Positions 41,398 through 52,288 of a DNA stretch of 64,000 nucleotides are shown here, piece by piece (within the stretch, counting starts at the first letter, position 1; the number at the start of each line of letters is the position of its first letter). This stretch comes from Rheum nobile (Eukaryota; Streptophyta; Magnoliopsida; Caryophyllales; Polygonaceae). The notes below the pieces were generated by a model. The model was not told where the DNA came from. It did not search any database and worked only from the letters and a program-made list of their open reading frames with translations. The stretch covers positions 4,593,001 through 4,657,000 of the forward strand of contig WOAB01000589.1 in the NCBI GenBank assembly GCA_027886185.1, given 5' to 3'. The position numbers and the translations under genes are program-made.

Positions 41398-43394
41398 CAC
41401 TACTATAAAAGATGACCATTTTCGACACATTTAAAGTCCAATTTCGACACCTTAAGGTGTGGAAAAAACCATTTCCGACACTATATCATAGTGTCGAAAT
41501 AATCGCTTTCAGAAATGGTCAGTAGCCATATTCAACACTTTTAAGTGTCAGTGGCCGTTTTGACACATTAAGGTGTCGATATTGTTATCCATTTTCGACA
41601 CCTTATATTGTCACACTTAACAACCATTTTCAACACCTTTCAGTGTCTTTGTCAGCTTTGGCACTCTGAAGTGTCGTTATTTGAAGCCATTTATGACACA
41701 TTAAAGTGTCACTTTCAACATTCATTTTCGACACATTCGAATGTCTATGTCGTTTTTGGCACTTTAAGGTGTCGATATTTGTAGCCATTTTCATAGATAT
41801 GTGGAGATAATAACGATATCATAAAGTGTCGATTTTTATCATTTTATATCAGCCATCCAAATGGCCATTTCATTTTTCCATGCTAATTTATTTATATATA
41901 TATATATATATATAGTGCATTCGAAATAATGAAATAAAATATTTTAGACAAACTAAAGCCAAAACAATAATTATATATAATATATCATAAAGTATGACTA
42001 CTGGTTTTTAAGATCACATGGTAAGGTGCTAGAAAACAAGCCTGAGGATCAAACTTCAATAAACAAACACATTTCTCCTCATATATGTTAGAGAAGAAGT
42101 TGATTTAATATGGCATCAAAAGAACCTGCAGGCCATTTGACATGTATATTTGAGAAGGCAGGGGTTGTCCTTTGTTCGACCGCTGCAGATTGACAAGGAT
42201 GAGTCAGTCGGGCAAAAGAACGAGTGTGTGACGCTATTAACTGCACTACACATCAAAAGATTTACCTGAAGCTTGGCAATGACATGCTAACAGATGTACC
42301 CATCCATCTTCTGGAGCTCTTCTGTGGCACTGAACAGAATTTGGTAGCAGGATGAACACTTGAGACAATGGGATATTTATGACATTGGAGTAACAATTAG
42401 CATATAGTGAATTTACCAGTATTTATGAGGTTAATGCTGAAGATATCGCGTAAAGTGTCACTTAGTTGAGTCACCTGAGTGGATGTCTGGATACATGGAG
42501 AAGATGTTTCAGAAGCTACACCAAATCTTCTGAGGAAGTTGTTTGCTCAGTCATACTTGCTCAGTCAGTGAGAAGACAAGAACAAATGCACACTGCCTTA
42601 AGGTTCAGAATGCAACGTGTTTGGCCATACACCAATCACTGCAGTTGCAGAATTGGTAGTTGTTTCCTTGACTTCAAGTTGAATTTTTTTATATAGCAAT
42701 TGCCGCAATATTTGTTGATTCAAGCTTTCATTCTACTGAAATGAGAAGGAGCTCATTCAATAGAATCATATGAAGCACTAGTAAGGGATTAAAAAAAAGT
42801 GAATATAGGTTAGAAATTAGGCAACCTTGGAGAACTTGGCAACATGGCTTGGAAGTCCTATATCCCGCAGAGGGAAAAAAGACAAGAAGCAATAAATAGT
42901 CAGATTCAGTAACAAGAGCAAAGCTAAATGCCTAAATAGCAATATGAGTGCATTTTAGCACCTTACGTCCATGAGTTCAGTCAATTCGCCATTCTCTCTT
43001 TAGCAATTGTATGAGTTCAAAGTTAAGCTAGCATATAAAGTTCTACCATACAATGAAAAGACATGTTACAGAAAATGAAATTGGTAGACCTACATAAACA
43101 AAAGACAAGCATGCAAGAAAAACAATTAGCTAGAGCAATTGTACCCACAAGACAGACATACCCTAGAAGGTAAAAACTAAGGCATGGCACACAAAACTAG
43201 CTACCATGATTGATTTGCAAATAAACCTTACAAAATTACACCTGATATTCCTCTATGGCATCCAAATTAAGGAAATCCCTATAGTGAAACTAAAAGGGAT
43301 AGACCTACACATAATAATTGGTATTTACTAATAGTGGACATTGATATTGGACATCGAAGCTATAGTGTCGAAATTGGCCTCTTTTCTAATAGTG
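41398..43394. mobile_element. Non-autonomous CACTA (En/Spm) element
   Basis: The left end CACTACTATAAAAGATGACC and the complement of the right end CACTATTAGAAAAGAGGCC are CACTA termini, followed on both sides by ATTTTCGACAC/ATTTCGACAC. The 3-bp duplication GAC is present at 41395-41397 and 43395-43397. At about 2.0 kb it lacks a transposase; a frame at 42466-42696 has no recognised domain. Another TAATAGTG-GAC-ATTGATATT copy lies 60 bp inside the right end (43329-43347), so the end or flank was duplicated. Confidence 0.85.
41425..41850. repeat. Palindromic subterminal repeats of the CACTA element
   Basis: CGACAC...GTGTCG inverted pairs recur about ten times, for example ACACCTTAAGGTGT (41447-41460) and CGACACTAT-ATC-ATAGTGTCG (about 41476-41496). 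Subterminal CGACAC-type motifs are where the En/Spm TNPA protein binds, so these are likely transposase-complex sites. They are dense only at the left end. Confidence 0.8.
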
Positions 43395-43397
43395 GAC

Positions 43398-44020
43398 ATT
43401 GATATTTACTCATTTCGGTATGGGATAATTTTACATTTTAACACTTTTAACATTAGTTATTACAATTATATCAATGAGACTATTGATTGTAGAACACATC
43501 AAGTAAGGTCCAAATATTTCTACTAAAAATCAATTCATATAGTTAGCTGGGTACGTAATATATACATCAATGAGACTATTGATTGTAGAACATATCAAGT
43601 ACGGGTTGCTATTGTTCTATATATGGGGTATGGTGTTATAAATCTTTCAACGATATATGCTAAGTTTATAATTTAATTTTTACGGAATTCCTTTTTACAA
43701 TAAGATCATCTTATTTTATTATTCATTTGAATGTAAATGATTTTACTAGCTCAAGCAATCCATGAAGAAAGTTTACAAATACATTGGAATTATGCGTGCA
43801 AAGTATATGGGAAATTATATATTTCAGTATTTCACCTTTTGAAGCTTATACATCAATGACATCTTGTAAGTTTATTGCTTTTGAATTTTGTAATATACTA
43901 AGTTATGTATCACAAACTCTATTTTCGTGCTTTTATAATTAACCTCATTATTGATGCTCAAACTTTGTCATTTTAATAGTATAGTGAGTTAATCTTTCTG
44001 CACCATTACACTAATAATAT
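43398..44020. other. AT-rich intergenic with a 96-bp-spaced duplication
   Basis: TCAATGAGACTATTGATTG and following bases occur at 43471 and again at 43567. No gene seen. Confidence 0.5.
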
Positions 44021-44148
44021 TGTTAGACTGTGCGAGAATACCTTTTAGGGTTTGTCTTTCGTATTAGATGATATATATATAGGGTACAAGTAAGTTTTGA
44101 ACAACAAGCAAGGCAATATAACATAAATACATAATTATATTCTAACAT
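44021..44148 (-). repeat. LTR of a copia remnant
   Basis: On - it starts TGTTAGAAT and ends CAGTCTAACA (inverted TGTTAGA/TCTAACA ends), about 128 bp. It lies directly downstream of a copia RNase H remnant, so it is the 3' LTR. No partner is present. Confidence 0.7.
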
Positions 44149-44840
44149 TTTCCGCGGTCGAATATGGAGGAGGCCGAACGGTGAGTCTGTCCCTAAAATC
44201 ATCGAATAACTGGTGAGGCAAATCCTTTGTGAAGATGTCAACGTACTGATAGGCAGACGGAACATGCAGAACCTGATCTGATCCAAAGCCACCTTTTCCC
44301 TGGCGAATTGAATGTCTAACTCGATGTGCTTGGTACGTTGATGTTGGACAAGATTGTTGGCCATGTACATGGCGGAGACGTTGTCTGTGTAGACCAACAT
44401 AGCACAAGATGAAGTGCAATGAAGCTCAATAAGGAGATTACGAATCCACGTGTATTTAGCCACCACGTTCGCGACACCGTGGTATTCTGCCTCAGCACTA
44501 GAACGGGAGACAACATATTGACACTTGGCCATCAGGAGACTAAAGTGTCATTGAGAAAAATGCAATTTCATGATGTATATCATCTAGTAACCTGACACAT
44601 AGCCCAATCACTATCAGTGTAGGCAATCAAAGAAGGGGCAAGGGCAAGTGTGATGGTATTGCCTAGACTAATAGTACCTTGACCATACCGGATGCTTCAA
44701 GGAAGCAAGGTGAGTCTCACAAGGGTCATGCATGAAGAGACGAACTTGTTGAACGTCGTATGATATGTCAGGTCTGGTGAAATTCAAGTATTGCAGAGCT
44801 CCGACGAGACTCCCAAAATTTTGTCTACAACGTAAGTTCT
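44149..44840 (-). pseudogene. Copia RT/RNase H remnant
   Basis: On -, from about 44830: LNFTRPDISYDVQQVRLFMH and DPCETHLASLK (end of the reverse transcriptase domain), then stops, then CQYVVSRSSAEAEYHGVANV, YTWIRNLLIELH, YTDNVSAMYMANN and RTKHIELDIQFARE (RNase H with E and D of the active site), and a frameshifted YVDIFTKDLPHQLFDDFRD end. Everything upstream of this is missing. Confidence 0.85.
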
Positions 44841-45114
44841 ACATTAGACGAGACTACTAAAATTCAAGTATAGTGTTAACCTTTATTCGGAAGCAACGTA
44901 AGTTCTACATTAGACGAAATTTTGTCTCAAAACTTCCTTAATACTAGAGAAGTAGCAGATTTTCATAACATGGCAAAATAATTAACTAAAACAACGTATT
45001 AGATCAGGAACCATATTTTTCAAAGCCTCTTACATTAGGGCCAGTTCATTACGAATTTGGTTGCACCTTTTATTTCCCCGTTCTCCAATCCACGTTTTTC
45101 TGGATTAGTTTATA
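44841..45114. repeat. Scrambled short duplications
   Basis: CAACGTAAGTTCTACATTAG occurs at 44828 and about 44893, and AAATTCAAGTAT and AAATTTTGTCT also recur in changed order. This is typical of filler DNA from break repair with template switching. Confidence 0.5.
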
Positions 45115-45830
45115 CTAGTGTAATATCCGTGCCTTGTACGGAATTGTTTATTTTTTCTTATATTTGTAAAAATAGTATATTTTAATTATCGTTGAATTAA
45201 TGTTTCAATATATATTTGATTAGTTATTTAAATTAAAAATGACTAATCGACTAAACAAATTAAAGATATAAAAAATTACATTATATAAAGAGATACAGAA
45301 CTCTCCATAACTTTATTAATAAGAAAAATTGGCTAAGTAGTCTTAGAAACAGGGATAGCCACACCCCTTTACATCAATACTACTAAAACGATCAAACATA
45401 ATAAAAATGTTCATCTAACTCTAATACATGAAAATGACACGCTAAACATAAAATATGGCACGATGTTTAAAATTGCTACAAATTATCAAAAACTTTATTG
45501 TATACTACATTGGTTGTAGTACTATATCTCTTCTTGTCTTTATCGCAAATCAATATCTTCAAACCTTTCTTACTAGTCATCCTTAATGAAGCAATATAAA
45601 ACTGACCATGATTGAAAACAAGACCTGGAAGATACAAACCGACATTTGCAAGAAATTGAAGTGTCTGACGGTGACATGATCATGCGAGGAATCAAAACCG
45701 CGTGTCCAATATTGTTGCCTGAAATAATTCCCCCTTGTATGACATGACTGCCAAGCTGTGTGGTTTAATTTAGTATTATAAAAATAAATAGAGACTTTAT
45801 AGAATAACAATCACTAACCATTTGAAATGT
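45115..45830 (-). mobile_element. Helitron remnant, 3' terminus
   Basis: On - the sequence ends with a hairpin CCGTACAAGGCACGG, then ATATTACACTAG followed by T at the junction: the CTAG terminus and preceding hairpin of plant Helitrons, inserted in front of T. It contains a degraded helicase C-terminus. The 5' end was not located; similar subterminal sequence recurs at about 46505-46600, so more than one copy or a duplicated end is present. Confidence 0.7.
45476..45790 (-). pseudogene. Helitron Pif1-like helicase, C-terminal remnant
   Basis: Reading on -: GGIISGNNIGHAVLIPRMIM-SPSD, then in another frame LANVGLYLPGLVFNHGQFYI, KKGLKILICDKD and VVYNKVFDNL ending at 45476. These are the last conserved motifs of the Helitron helicase; the usual segment between SPSD and LANVG is deleted. 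The helicase unwinds DNA during rolling-circle transposition. Confidence 0.75.
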
Positions 45831-47209
45831 CGGTCAGGGGGATACGTTCACTAACTGAAGAATTTGGACTAACTCCAAGAATAGAACCTGTATATTTAGT
45901 ATTTATATTAAATTTCATATTTCAATTCATCGAAAACAAATGTCAAAGAATTAAATGCAATTTATTAAGCTGATCGATTTGAATTTGTCCATTGTCGTTT
46001 CTCTCTAATAACCGGCAATTTCAACGTTCTGTTATGTCGGGTTAATTCGTCCATAACAAAATCACCTTACAAATCTAAAATATATTCAAAGTAACATAAA
46101 TTAATCTACATACTACTAATGTTTTTGTCCTAATATTATAAAAATACATAAACATATGTAACTAATTAATATAAGTAATAAAAAAATTACAAAAGGTCCA
46201 CGGTAAATATTTAATTTAGTATTATCAAAAATATAATATAAATTTATATTTATAACTACTAAATGTATATGACGTTAATATTGAATGCAACTTTGAATAG
46301 TTTTAATCGGCTTATAGGCCCAACTTTAAATTGATTCTCCACCTTCGCTCACAACATACAATATGTTTTAGTAAATATTATATATATAAACTAAAATAGA
46401 TTAATAATAGAGCTTATTGGGTCATTACATAATTAATAATACTAATGAGCTTTATAAACTGTAATTTAATAGTAAGTATTAAAAAAGAACAATAGAATAA
46501 ATTATCGAAAGAGAGGTGACACTCTCTATTACTTTATTTATATTAAAAAATGGCTAAATAGTTATGAAACCGGAATAACCACATCCAACATTAAAATATA
46601 GATAATGATAAACCGTAAAAATATGTCTAAGTCAAAACAGCAAAACTAATGAAACAAAAGATTTGCAGCATTGCTCTACCAATGCTGAGATTTGCAGTAT
46701 ATTTGAGATTTGCAAGCATTATTCTTATTGAAGTCTTTCTTTGGGGTAAATTCCGGTCATACTAATTTTTGGGATTAATTATGAGATTTGCAATATTGTT
46801 CTTATCAATGTGTTGTTTTGTTGTATAGGTTGAACAATCATTATCAGGATTCAATTGCTATGCTTAATAGGTTTTGGTGATTATTGATTGTTTTGGTAAA
46901 AACTGATAGTACCGTAATCAAATATGAAAGTTGTGTAATATTATTACTTAATTTTGGTAATTATTGATTGTAATTTATAAATAAGGTAGGTATATGTGTA
47001 TATATATATTAATTAGGAAAGTAGATTATAGTTGGTATATAATTTTTAGTTTTAGTTGTTTTATTGAAAAAAAATTTAGAAAAATTATGGTGATGACATA
47101 TGACAAAATCAATATACTAATGAGATGTGGCACAGTCAGTAGATTATAAGAAATTATATATGTTTCCATTCGTAGAAGGCCTTTTCAAAGTGTTGGATTT
47201 CTTATAGAG
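45831..47209. other. AT-rich intergenic / Helitron debris
   Basis: No gene. CTCTATTACTTTATTTATA with AAAAATGGCTAAATAGTT at about 46525-46565 resembles 45310-45345 beside the Helitron end. The remainder is AT-rich and leads to the 5' region of the SERINC gene. Confidence 0.45.
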
Positions 47210-47832
47210 CGCGTAGGTGGAGTGCTCACTGCTCAAACCATGACCATGGCTGCCTTCTCCTAAAAGTCTGTTTTCTCACTAGTCCTCCTTAGTCATAAGA
47301 AGAAGAAGGAAGAGCAACTACAAAACCAGACATTTTTTCTGTTCCAACGGCAAATTTAAGGTTAGCTCTCTTGCCATTCTTTCTTTCTTTTCTACCATTT
47401 CCTGCTCCATCTTGCTTTTCAACTGTGGGTTTTTCTTTTCCTTTTTCTGTTATATTGAGTTCTTTTGGTCCCTCATTGCATACTTTCGACATTTTTGTTC
47501 TGCTCCATGTTTAATAATCTCTTCAAACAACTGATTCAAACTCAGTAAGGAACACTTTTCTAACAAGTTGGGTTGTGAAGAAAGATTCAAGCTTTTTCAA
47601 TGACCCATCTCAACAACACAAAATTCCGCATCATCATATTATTTAACGACTTTGATCCTCCTAGTTTTTGTGGGGTTGAAACATTCTGCTCAGGAATTTT
47701 ACCTGCAGAACACAATCTAGAATTGGAAGGCTTGTTTGTGTTCAGCTACAGTCAACCTTTTCTCACTAGGTTTGGTGAACTTTTTACAGGTTGAATGAGC
47801 CTACAAAAATTCTTCAGACCAAGTCATTTAGG
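47210..47832 (+). other. Probable 5' untranslated region of the SERINC gene
   Basis: A pyrimidine-rich tract, then CTTTTTACAG at 47780-47789 resembling an acceptor, precedes the coding exon. This suggests a noncoding first exon and an intron in the 5' UTR. Transcription start not identifiable with confidence. Confidence 0.4.
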
Positions 47833-50221
47833 ATGAGCAATTCAAGAGGCCATATGGTTATTCCTGCAGAACAACTTCCAGGGTTGTTGGAGAGAAAGAG
47901 GATTGAGTACTCAGCTGAGAAAAATAAGTCCTTGAGAGCTCGGTATTACTACGGCATTATCTTCTTGCTAACAAATCTCGTTGCCTGGTTTGTTCGCGAC
48001 TATGGACAAAGGATTCTTCCAGGCAACTTTTGTAAGTCAGATGACTGAAATGTGCTTCTCCATCTGGGAATCGCTGTGTTTTTGTCGAATGCTGATTGTT
48101 GTGATCTTCATTGCAGATCTGAGGGCTTGTGGGAAGACGGGTTATGAATGTTTTCATACAATGGGAGTCCTCCGCGTTAGCTTTGGATGTTTTGTATCTT
48201 TTATCAGTAAACCATACGGCAAGAAACAGGATATATTTTGTAATTGATATGGATTCTAATGATTCAGCATGATTTGAAGTCAAATTGCCCTTCTTCTCTT
48301 TTGATCGTCCCTGACACGAATTCCAGATATTTTTCTTCGTGATGTTTCTCACCACAGTTGGAACTAGCAAGTTGTATGAAATTCGAAATGGCTGGCATTC
48401 AAGATGGTGGCCATTGAAGTCCATTCTTTTAGTTGTTTCAGTAACATCTCCTTTCTTTCTCCCTCCAAATATTGTTCAGCTATATGGTAAGTTCTGCTAA
48501 AAATTCCAGGACATTTTATAATTATATTATCATCTAGAGCTAGTGAATTGATGAAGGGTTCTGTATGTCCTTGTAGGTGAGTTCGCACGTATTGGTGCAG
48601 GGTAATCTTCAATTCCATCACTTAATACTCCCAATCCAAAAAAAATGCATCAATTTCTGATTTTTGAATTGACAACTATTCTATCATGGTTCTAATTGTG
48701 TAGGGTTTTCCTTGCTCTGCAACTGATTAGTGTGATTCAGTTCATCACTTGGTGTAACAAGTGCTGGATGCCTGAAGAGAAAAAGAAGCAAAGGTTAGCA
48801 ATTTCTTTGATGTGTTTTGCCCAATCTATAGGTTATTCACAGTCCACTTCCTGAAAATAGATGCTACTGATCCTGCTCTTTTGACAGTTAATCTTGTGAG
48901 TGTACCACCAAGAAATTCACTAACTCATTTCCTACATGCAGCTGTTTCCTTGGGGCATTTACGTCAACCGTTTTCTATGTAGGTTCCATATGTGGAACCG
49001 GCTTGATGTTTGCACTGTATGTACCAAGATCCTCCTGTACACTTAACATATTCTTCATCGCCTGGACTGCTATCTTGATCATCGTGATGATGGCCATATC
49101 TCTACACTCAAAGGTATATATGCTTCTTATACCATTTAAAAAAAAACTATCTTATATAACCGAGATCAATCTTGGAGATCTTCGTACTAATTCGAAGTTT
49201 TGGATGCTTGAAGCAGGTAAATAGGGGCCTTGTATCTTCAGGGATAATGGCAGCTTATCTTGTGTTTCTTTGTTGGTCTGCTATCAGAAGGTCAGGATCT
49301 ATGCTATTGATTGCTCTAATTGCATCCGTTTTCTTTACATTCCATCTCAAGTATGCGTATTTCCAGTGAGCCTGGCAGCGACAAATGCAGCCCTCAGAAG
49401 CAGACGAGCAGACATCACGATTGGATCACTGTGCTTGTAAGCATCAAACCATGTTTTTGTGTTGTCTTGCCTTATCACCTGATCCCAAGACACGGTTTCT
49501 CATCATCTTGTATGATCATTTCACTCTTGTGACTGGAAAACCTCATCTATGGGTGTTGTGCTTGCAGAGCTTCCTCATTGCAATGGGTGCAATTGTGATG
49601 GCAACCTTGTCAACAGGAATTGACTCGGAGTCCTTCCAGGTGAACCCTTGTTATGCCTTGTCTAACAAAAGTGAAAGAGCAAGTTCCTGCGTGCTGATTT
49701 TCTTTCAAATTTGTTTGAATTTCAGTTTCGCAAGGATGAGGGCAGAGAAGAGGATGATATACCATACAATTATGGTTTCTTCCACATGGTATTCTCCCTC
49801 GGCGCCATGTACTTTGCAATGCTGTTTGTCAGCTGGAATCTCAACAAGTCAGCTAGAGTGTAAGATCCCTGCTTGGTTGCTTGCTTGCTTGTGCATCTTT
49901 CGTCTGCCTTTAGGCTTCTATGTTAGTTCATTAGTGTCTTTGCGATGTATAGATGGAGCATTGATGTGGGTTGGGCGAGTACCTGGGTGAAGATCATCAA
50001 TGAGTGGTTTGCAGCCACCATATACTGTAAGTAAACGGTGCTCCCTGGCCTCGAGTATACTTTAGTCTTTGCACTGAAATTCAAATGGTGCTAGGAAGAA
50101 TTCTGGATGCCCATAACTTAGCATTGTCCTCTGGTGGTCAGTGTGGAAGCTGATGTCGCCGGTTGTCAGAGAAGCCAAGGTGACGGACCAAGAAGCAGCA
50201 ATGCAACCGGCGAACGTGTAG
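47833..50221 (+). CDS. SERINC (TMS1) family membrane protein, 12 exons
   Basis: Twelve exons join in phase to 408 codons plus stop: 47833-48031, 48117-48193, 48327-48486, 48577-48601, 48704-48793, 48942-49113, 49217-49290, 49367-49436, 49568-49639, 49726-49859, 49953-50026, 50142-50221, all GT-AG. The protein is a multi-pass membrane protein of the serine incorporator family, proposed to act on serine and lipid distribution in membranes. Diagnostic segments: YYYGIIFLLTNLVAWFVRDYG (first TM), CFHTMGVLRVSFGCF, WHSRWWPLKS, YGEFARIGAGVFLALQL, ALYVPRSSCTLN, VNRGLVSSGIMAAYLVFLCW, ATLSTGIDSESFQ, DDIPYNYGFFHMVF and the C-terminal STWVKIINEWFAATIYLWKL. Length is normal and no lesion is seen. The start ATG at 47833 is the first in frame after a TGA at 47776; a second in-frame ATG is at 47854. 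Closest known plant type is the MEE55/At4g13345-like group, from memory. Confidence 0.93.
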
Positions 50222-51067
50222 CATTTTAAGGATCAAGCTGAAATCCCATGTCCATTCATCCTTCATTTGTTCACTAGACCCAGTCCACCTTTCTCTTTTA
50301 GCTAGGTTGGTTGACCACATTAAACTTTGATGGGTCTCATCGTATGTTGTTAGTAAGCGAAAATGGACAACACCAAGCATAAAATAGGCATTTTTTCGTG
50401 TTCCAACAATAAAAGAGCGTTTGGCGGTATGAATCTAGCAACTTTTATTAGTGTTGTTTGGCTGTATGAATCTAGCAACTTTTTTTAGTGTTGTACCCTT
50501 TGGTCTATGTACTCCATCTCCAAGCCAAACAAAGAGCCATATATTCATCTGCATGTAAAACAAGGATTTCACCTTCTAAGAGTTTGAAAGTACGAATCTG
50601 GTAAAACACGTATTCTTTTGTAAGCTTGTATAAAAGCCAAAGAGAATGATTTTTTTCCCTTAATAATAGTTGGTGATTAGATTGATACTTTAGAGCATCC
50701 GATTTACACCAATTTAGAGCATCAGAAGGGTGAGACATTTCATTCGATTATGAATCAAATTAATTTATTTACTTTGTAGCTTCTTTTATGATCATGTAAT
50801 CATAGAAGAAATAACTCCAGCTCATTGCTCAAAATTTTATCATAATAAATATTTTAAAGCAACATATAAAAAAGAAAAAGCCTTGTTGTTAATGGATTAG
50901 TTGAGTAATCCTCATAGAATGAACGGCTGCGATCACATAATTATCCAGCAGAAGATTAAGAACTGTCTTCCTACTGCAAAATCATTCAACTGCATTGCAG
51001 AAAAAGCAATTTTGGTTCAAGTACAACTGCTTCAACATCTTGTGCGTCAAAACAACTCCACAATAGA
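50222..51067. other. Intergenic between SERINC and dirigent genes
   Basis: Contains the SERINC 3' untranslated region and the upstream region of the dirigent gene. A 37-bp unit containing GTATGAATCTAGCAACTTT is tandemly duplicated at about 50420-50492. No further gene. Confidence 0.5.
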
Positions 51068-51098
51068 GCCAATCTCCTTCTCCTAGTTCCTATATAAA
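51068..51098 (+). promoter_or_regulatory. Core promoter of the dirigent gene
   Basis: CCAAT at 51069-51073 and TATATAAA at 51091-51098 lie 109-138 nt upstream of the ATG at 51207. Transcription should start near 51125-51130, giving an 80-nt leader. Confidence 0.75.
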
Positions 51099-51206
51099 CC
51101 AATAGGGCTTCTTCTCATTGAATTCAACTCCAAAGTACTACAGAGAGTTCAAAGCCAAACTCACGCATTACAATCAACACAGCAAAACCAACTAGCTTCG
51201 GAAATC

Positions 51207-52028
51207 ATGAAAACCCAAAAAATCCCCGTTTCTCTTTTCATTGCAATCCTTTTAGCAGCACTGCACTCGACGGCAGCCGTGAGTGCTGTTGATCCAGCAC
51301 CTGGAGCAGCAGTTGGAGCAGGAGCTGGAGCTGGCGCTGGCGCAGCAGCAGCAGGAGGAGGAGGTGCAGGGGCAGAAGCACCCGTCATTGAGTTCTACAT
51401 GCACGACATACTCGGGGGAAGCAGCCCAACGGCTAGGCCGATCACTGGCCTGCTTGGGAACATCTACAGCGGCCAAGTGCCCTTTGCAAGGCCCCTGGGA
51501 TTTCAGCCTCCAAAGAACGGGATTGCTGTCCCCAACAGCAACGGTGCACTTCCAACAGTCAACGGGGTCAACGGTGTCCCGCTTGGAACAGGGCTAGCGG
51601 GAAGTGCCTTTGCTGGGACATCCACAAGCAATGTCCAGACCGTAAACACCCAGCTGGCACCTGATGGCCTGGGTTTGGGCTTCGGTACCATCACGGTCAT
51701 AGATGACATATTGACAGCCTCCCCCGAACTCGGCACGCAGATGATTGGGAAAGCTCAGGGTGTCTATGTGGCCAGCTCAGCTGATGGGTCTAGCCAGCTC
51801 ATGGCCTTCACTGCCATGCTTGAGGGGGGCGAATACGGAGACAGCATCAACTTCTTTGGAGTGTACAAGATTGGGAGCACCATATCTCAGTTGTCCGTCA
51901 CAGGTGGTACTGGAAAGTTCGGTAATGCTTGTGGATTTGCTGAGCTAAGGCCATTGGTACCTCCAGGTCAGCAGGTCCTTGATGGAGCCGAGACGCTGCT
52001 CAGGATTCTTGTCCATCTGACCTACTGA
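51207..52028 (+). CDS. Dirigent protein, ESB1-like (DIR-e type)
   Basis: A single-exon, 273-residue secreted protein. Residues 1-27 are a signal peptide (basic MKTQK, then FIAILLAALHSTAAVSA). Residues 30-55 are a low-complexity Gly/Ala linker. The dirigent domain begins at VIEFYMHDILGG, includes GQVPFARPLGF, GTITVIDDILT, GKAQGVYVASSADGSSQLMA, DSINFFGVYKIG and GGTGKFGNACGFA, and ends DGAETLLRILVHLTY. Dirigent proteins guide stereospecific coupling of phenoxy radicals in the cell wall. The extended linkers and the DG-ET-L-HLTY end match the DIR-e subgroup that contains Arabidopsis ESB1/DIR10, needed for Casparian-strip lignin in root endodermis; root function here is inferred. TATA box lies upstream and the gene appears intact. 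Confidence 0.93.
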   Translation: MKTQKIPVSLFIAILLAALHSTAAVSAVDPAPGAAVGAGAGAGAGAAAAGGGGAGAEAPVIEFYMHDILGGSSPTARPITGLLGNIYSGQVPFARPLGFQPPKNGIAVPNSNGALPTVNGVNGVPLGTGLAGSAFAGTSTSNVQTVNTQLAPDGLGLGFGTITVIDDILTASPELGTQMIGKAQGVYVASSADGSSQLMAFTAMLEGGEYGDSINFFGVYKIGSTISQLSVTGGTGKFGNACGFAELRPLVPPGQQVLDGAETLLRILVHLTY

Positions 52029-52288
52029 GGAAGGATCTTGTGTTGATTGGAACAATGCTTGTGTGATTTGTTTGTGTGGAGAATGAATGTATCCTGGTGT
52101 TTACACTTGGCATGTAATTGTATGAAAATGATTTCACTGTAAGTGTTTTGTGTATTTTACCTAAAACAAGGGCTTATTGAACATTATGATCCAGTTCTAC
52201 ACATCAGCAAATCAATCTACATACTAAAGTACTCCTGTGCTGTGAACACAAATATAGGCCATACCAAACAACACGGGAAATATATACC

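Noticed and set aside
42466..42696. Captured gene fragment in the CACTA element
   Set aside because: Frame of 76 codons without recognisable domain or splice pattern; capture cannot be claimed.
47289..47492. - strand Lys/Glu-rich frame near the SERINC 5' end
   Set aside because: Antisense of a pyrimidine-rich 5' untranslated region; no supporting features.
51161..51736. Ala/Pro/Ser-rich - strand frames over the dirigent gene
   Set aside because: Produced by the Gly/Ala linker codons read in reverse; the dirigent protein with signal peptide, TATA box and full domain is the real gene.
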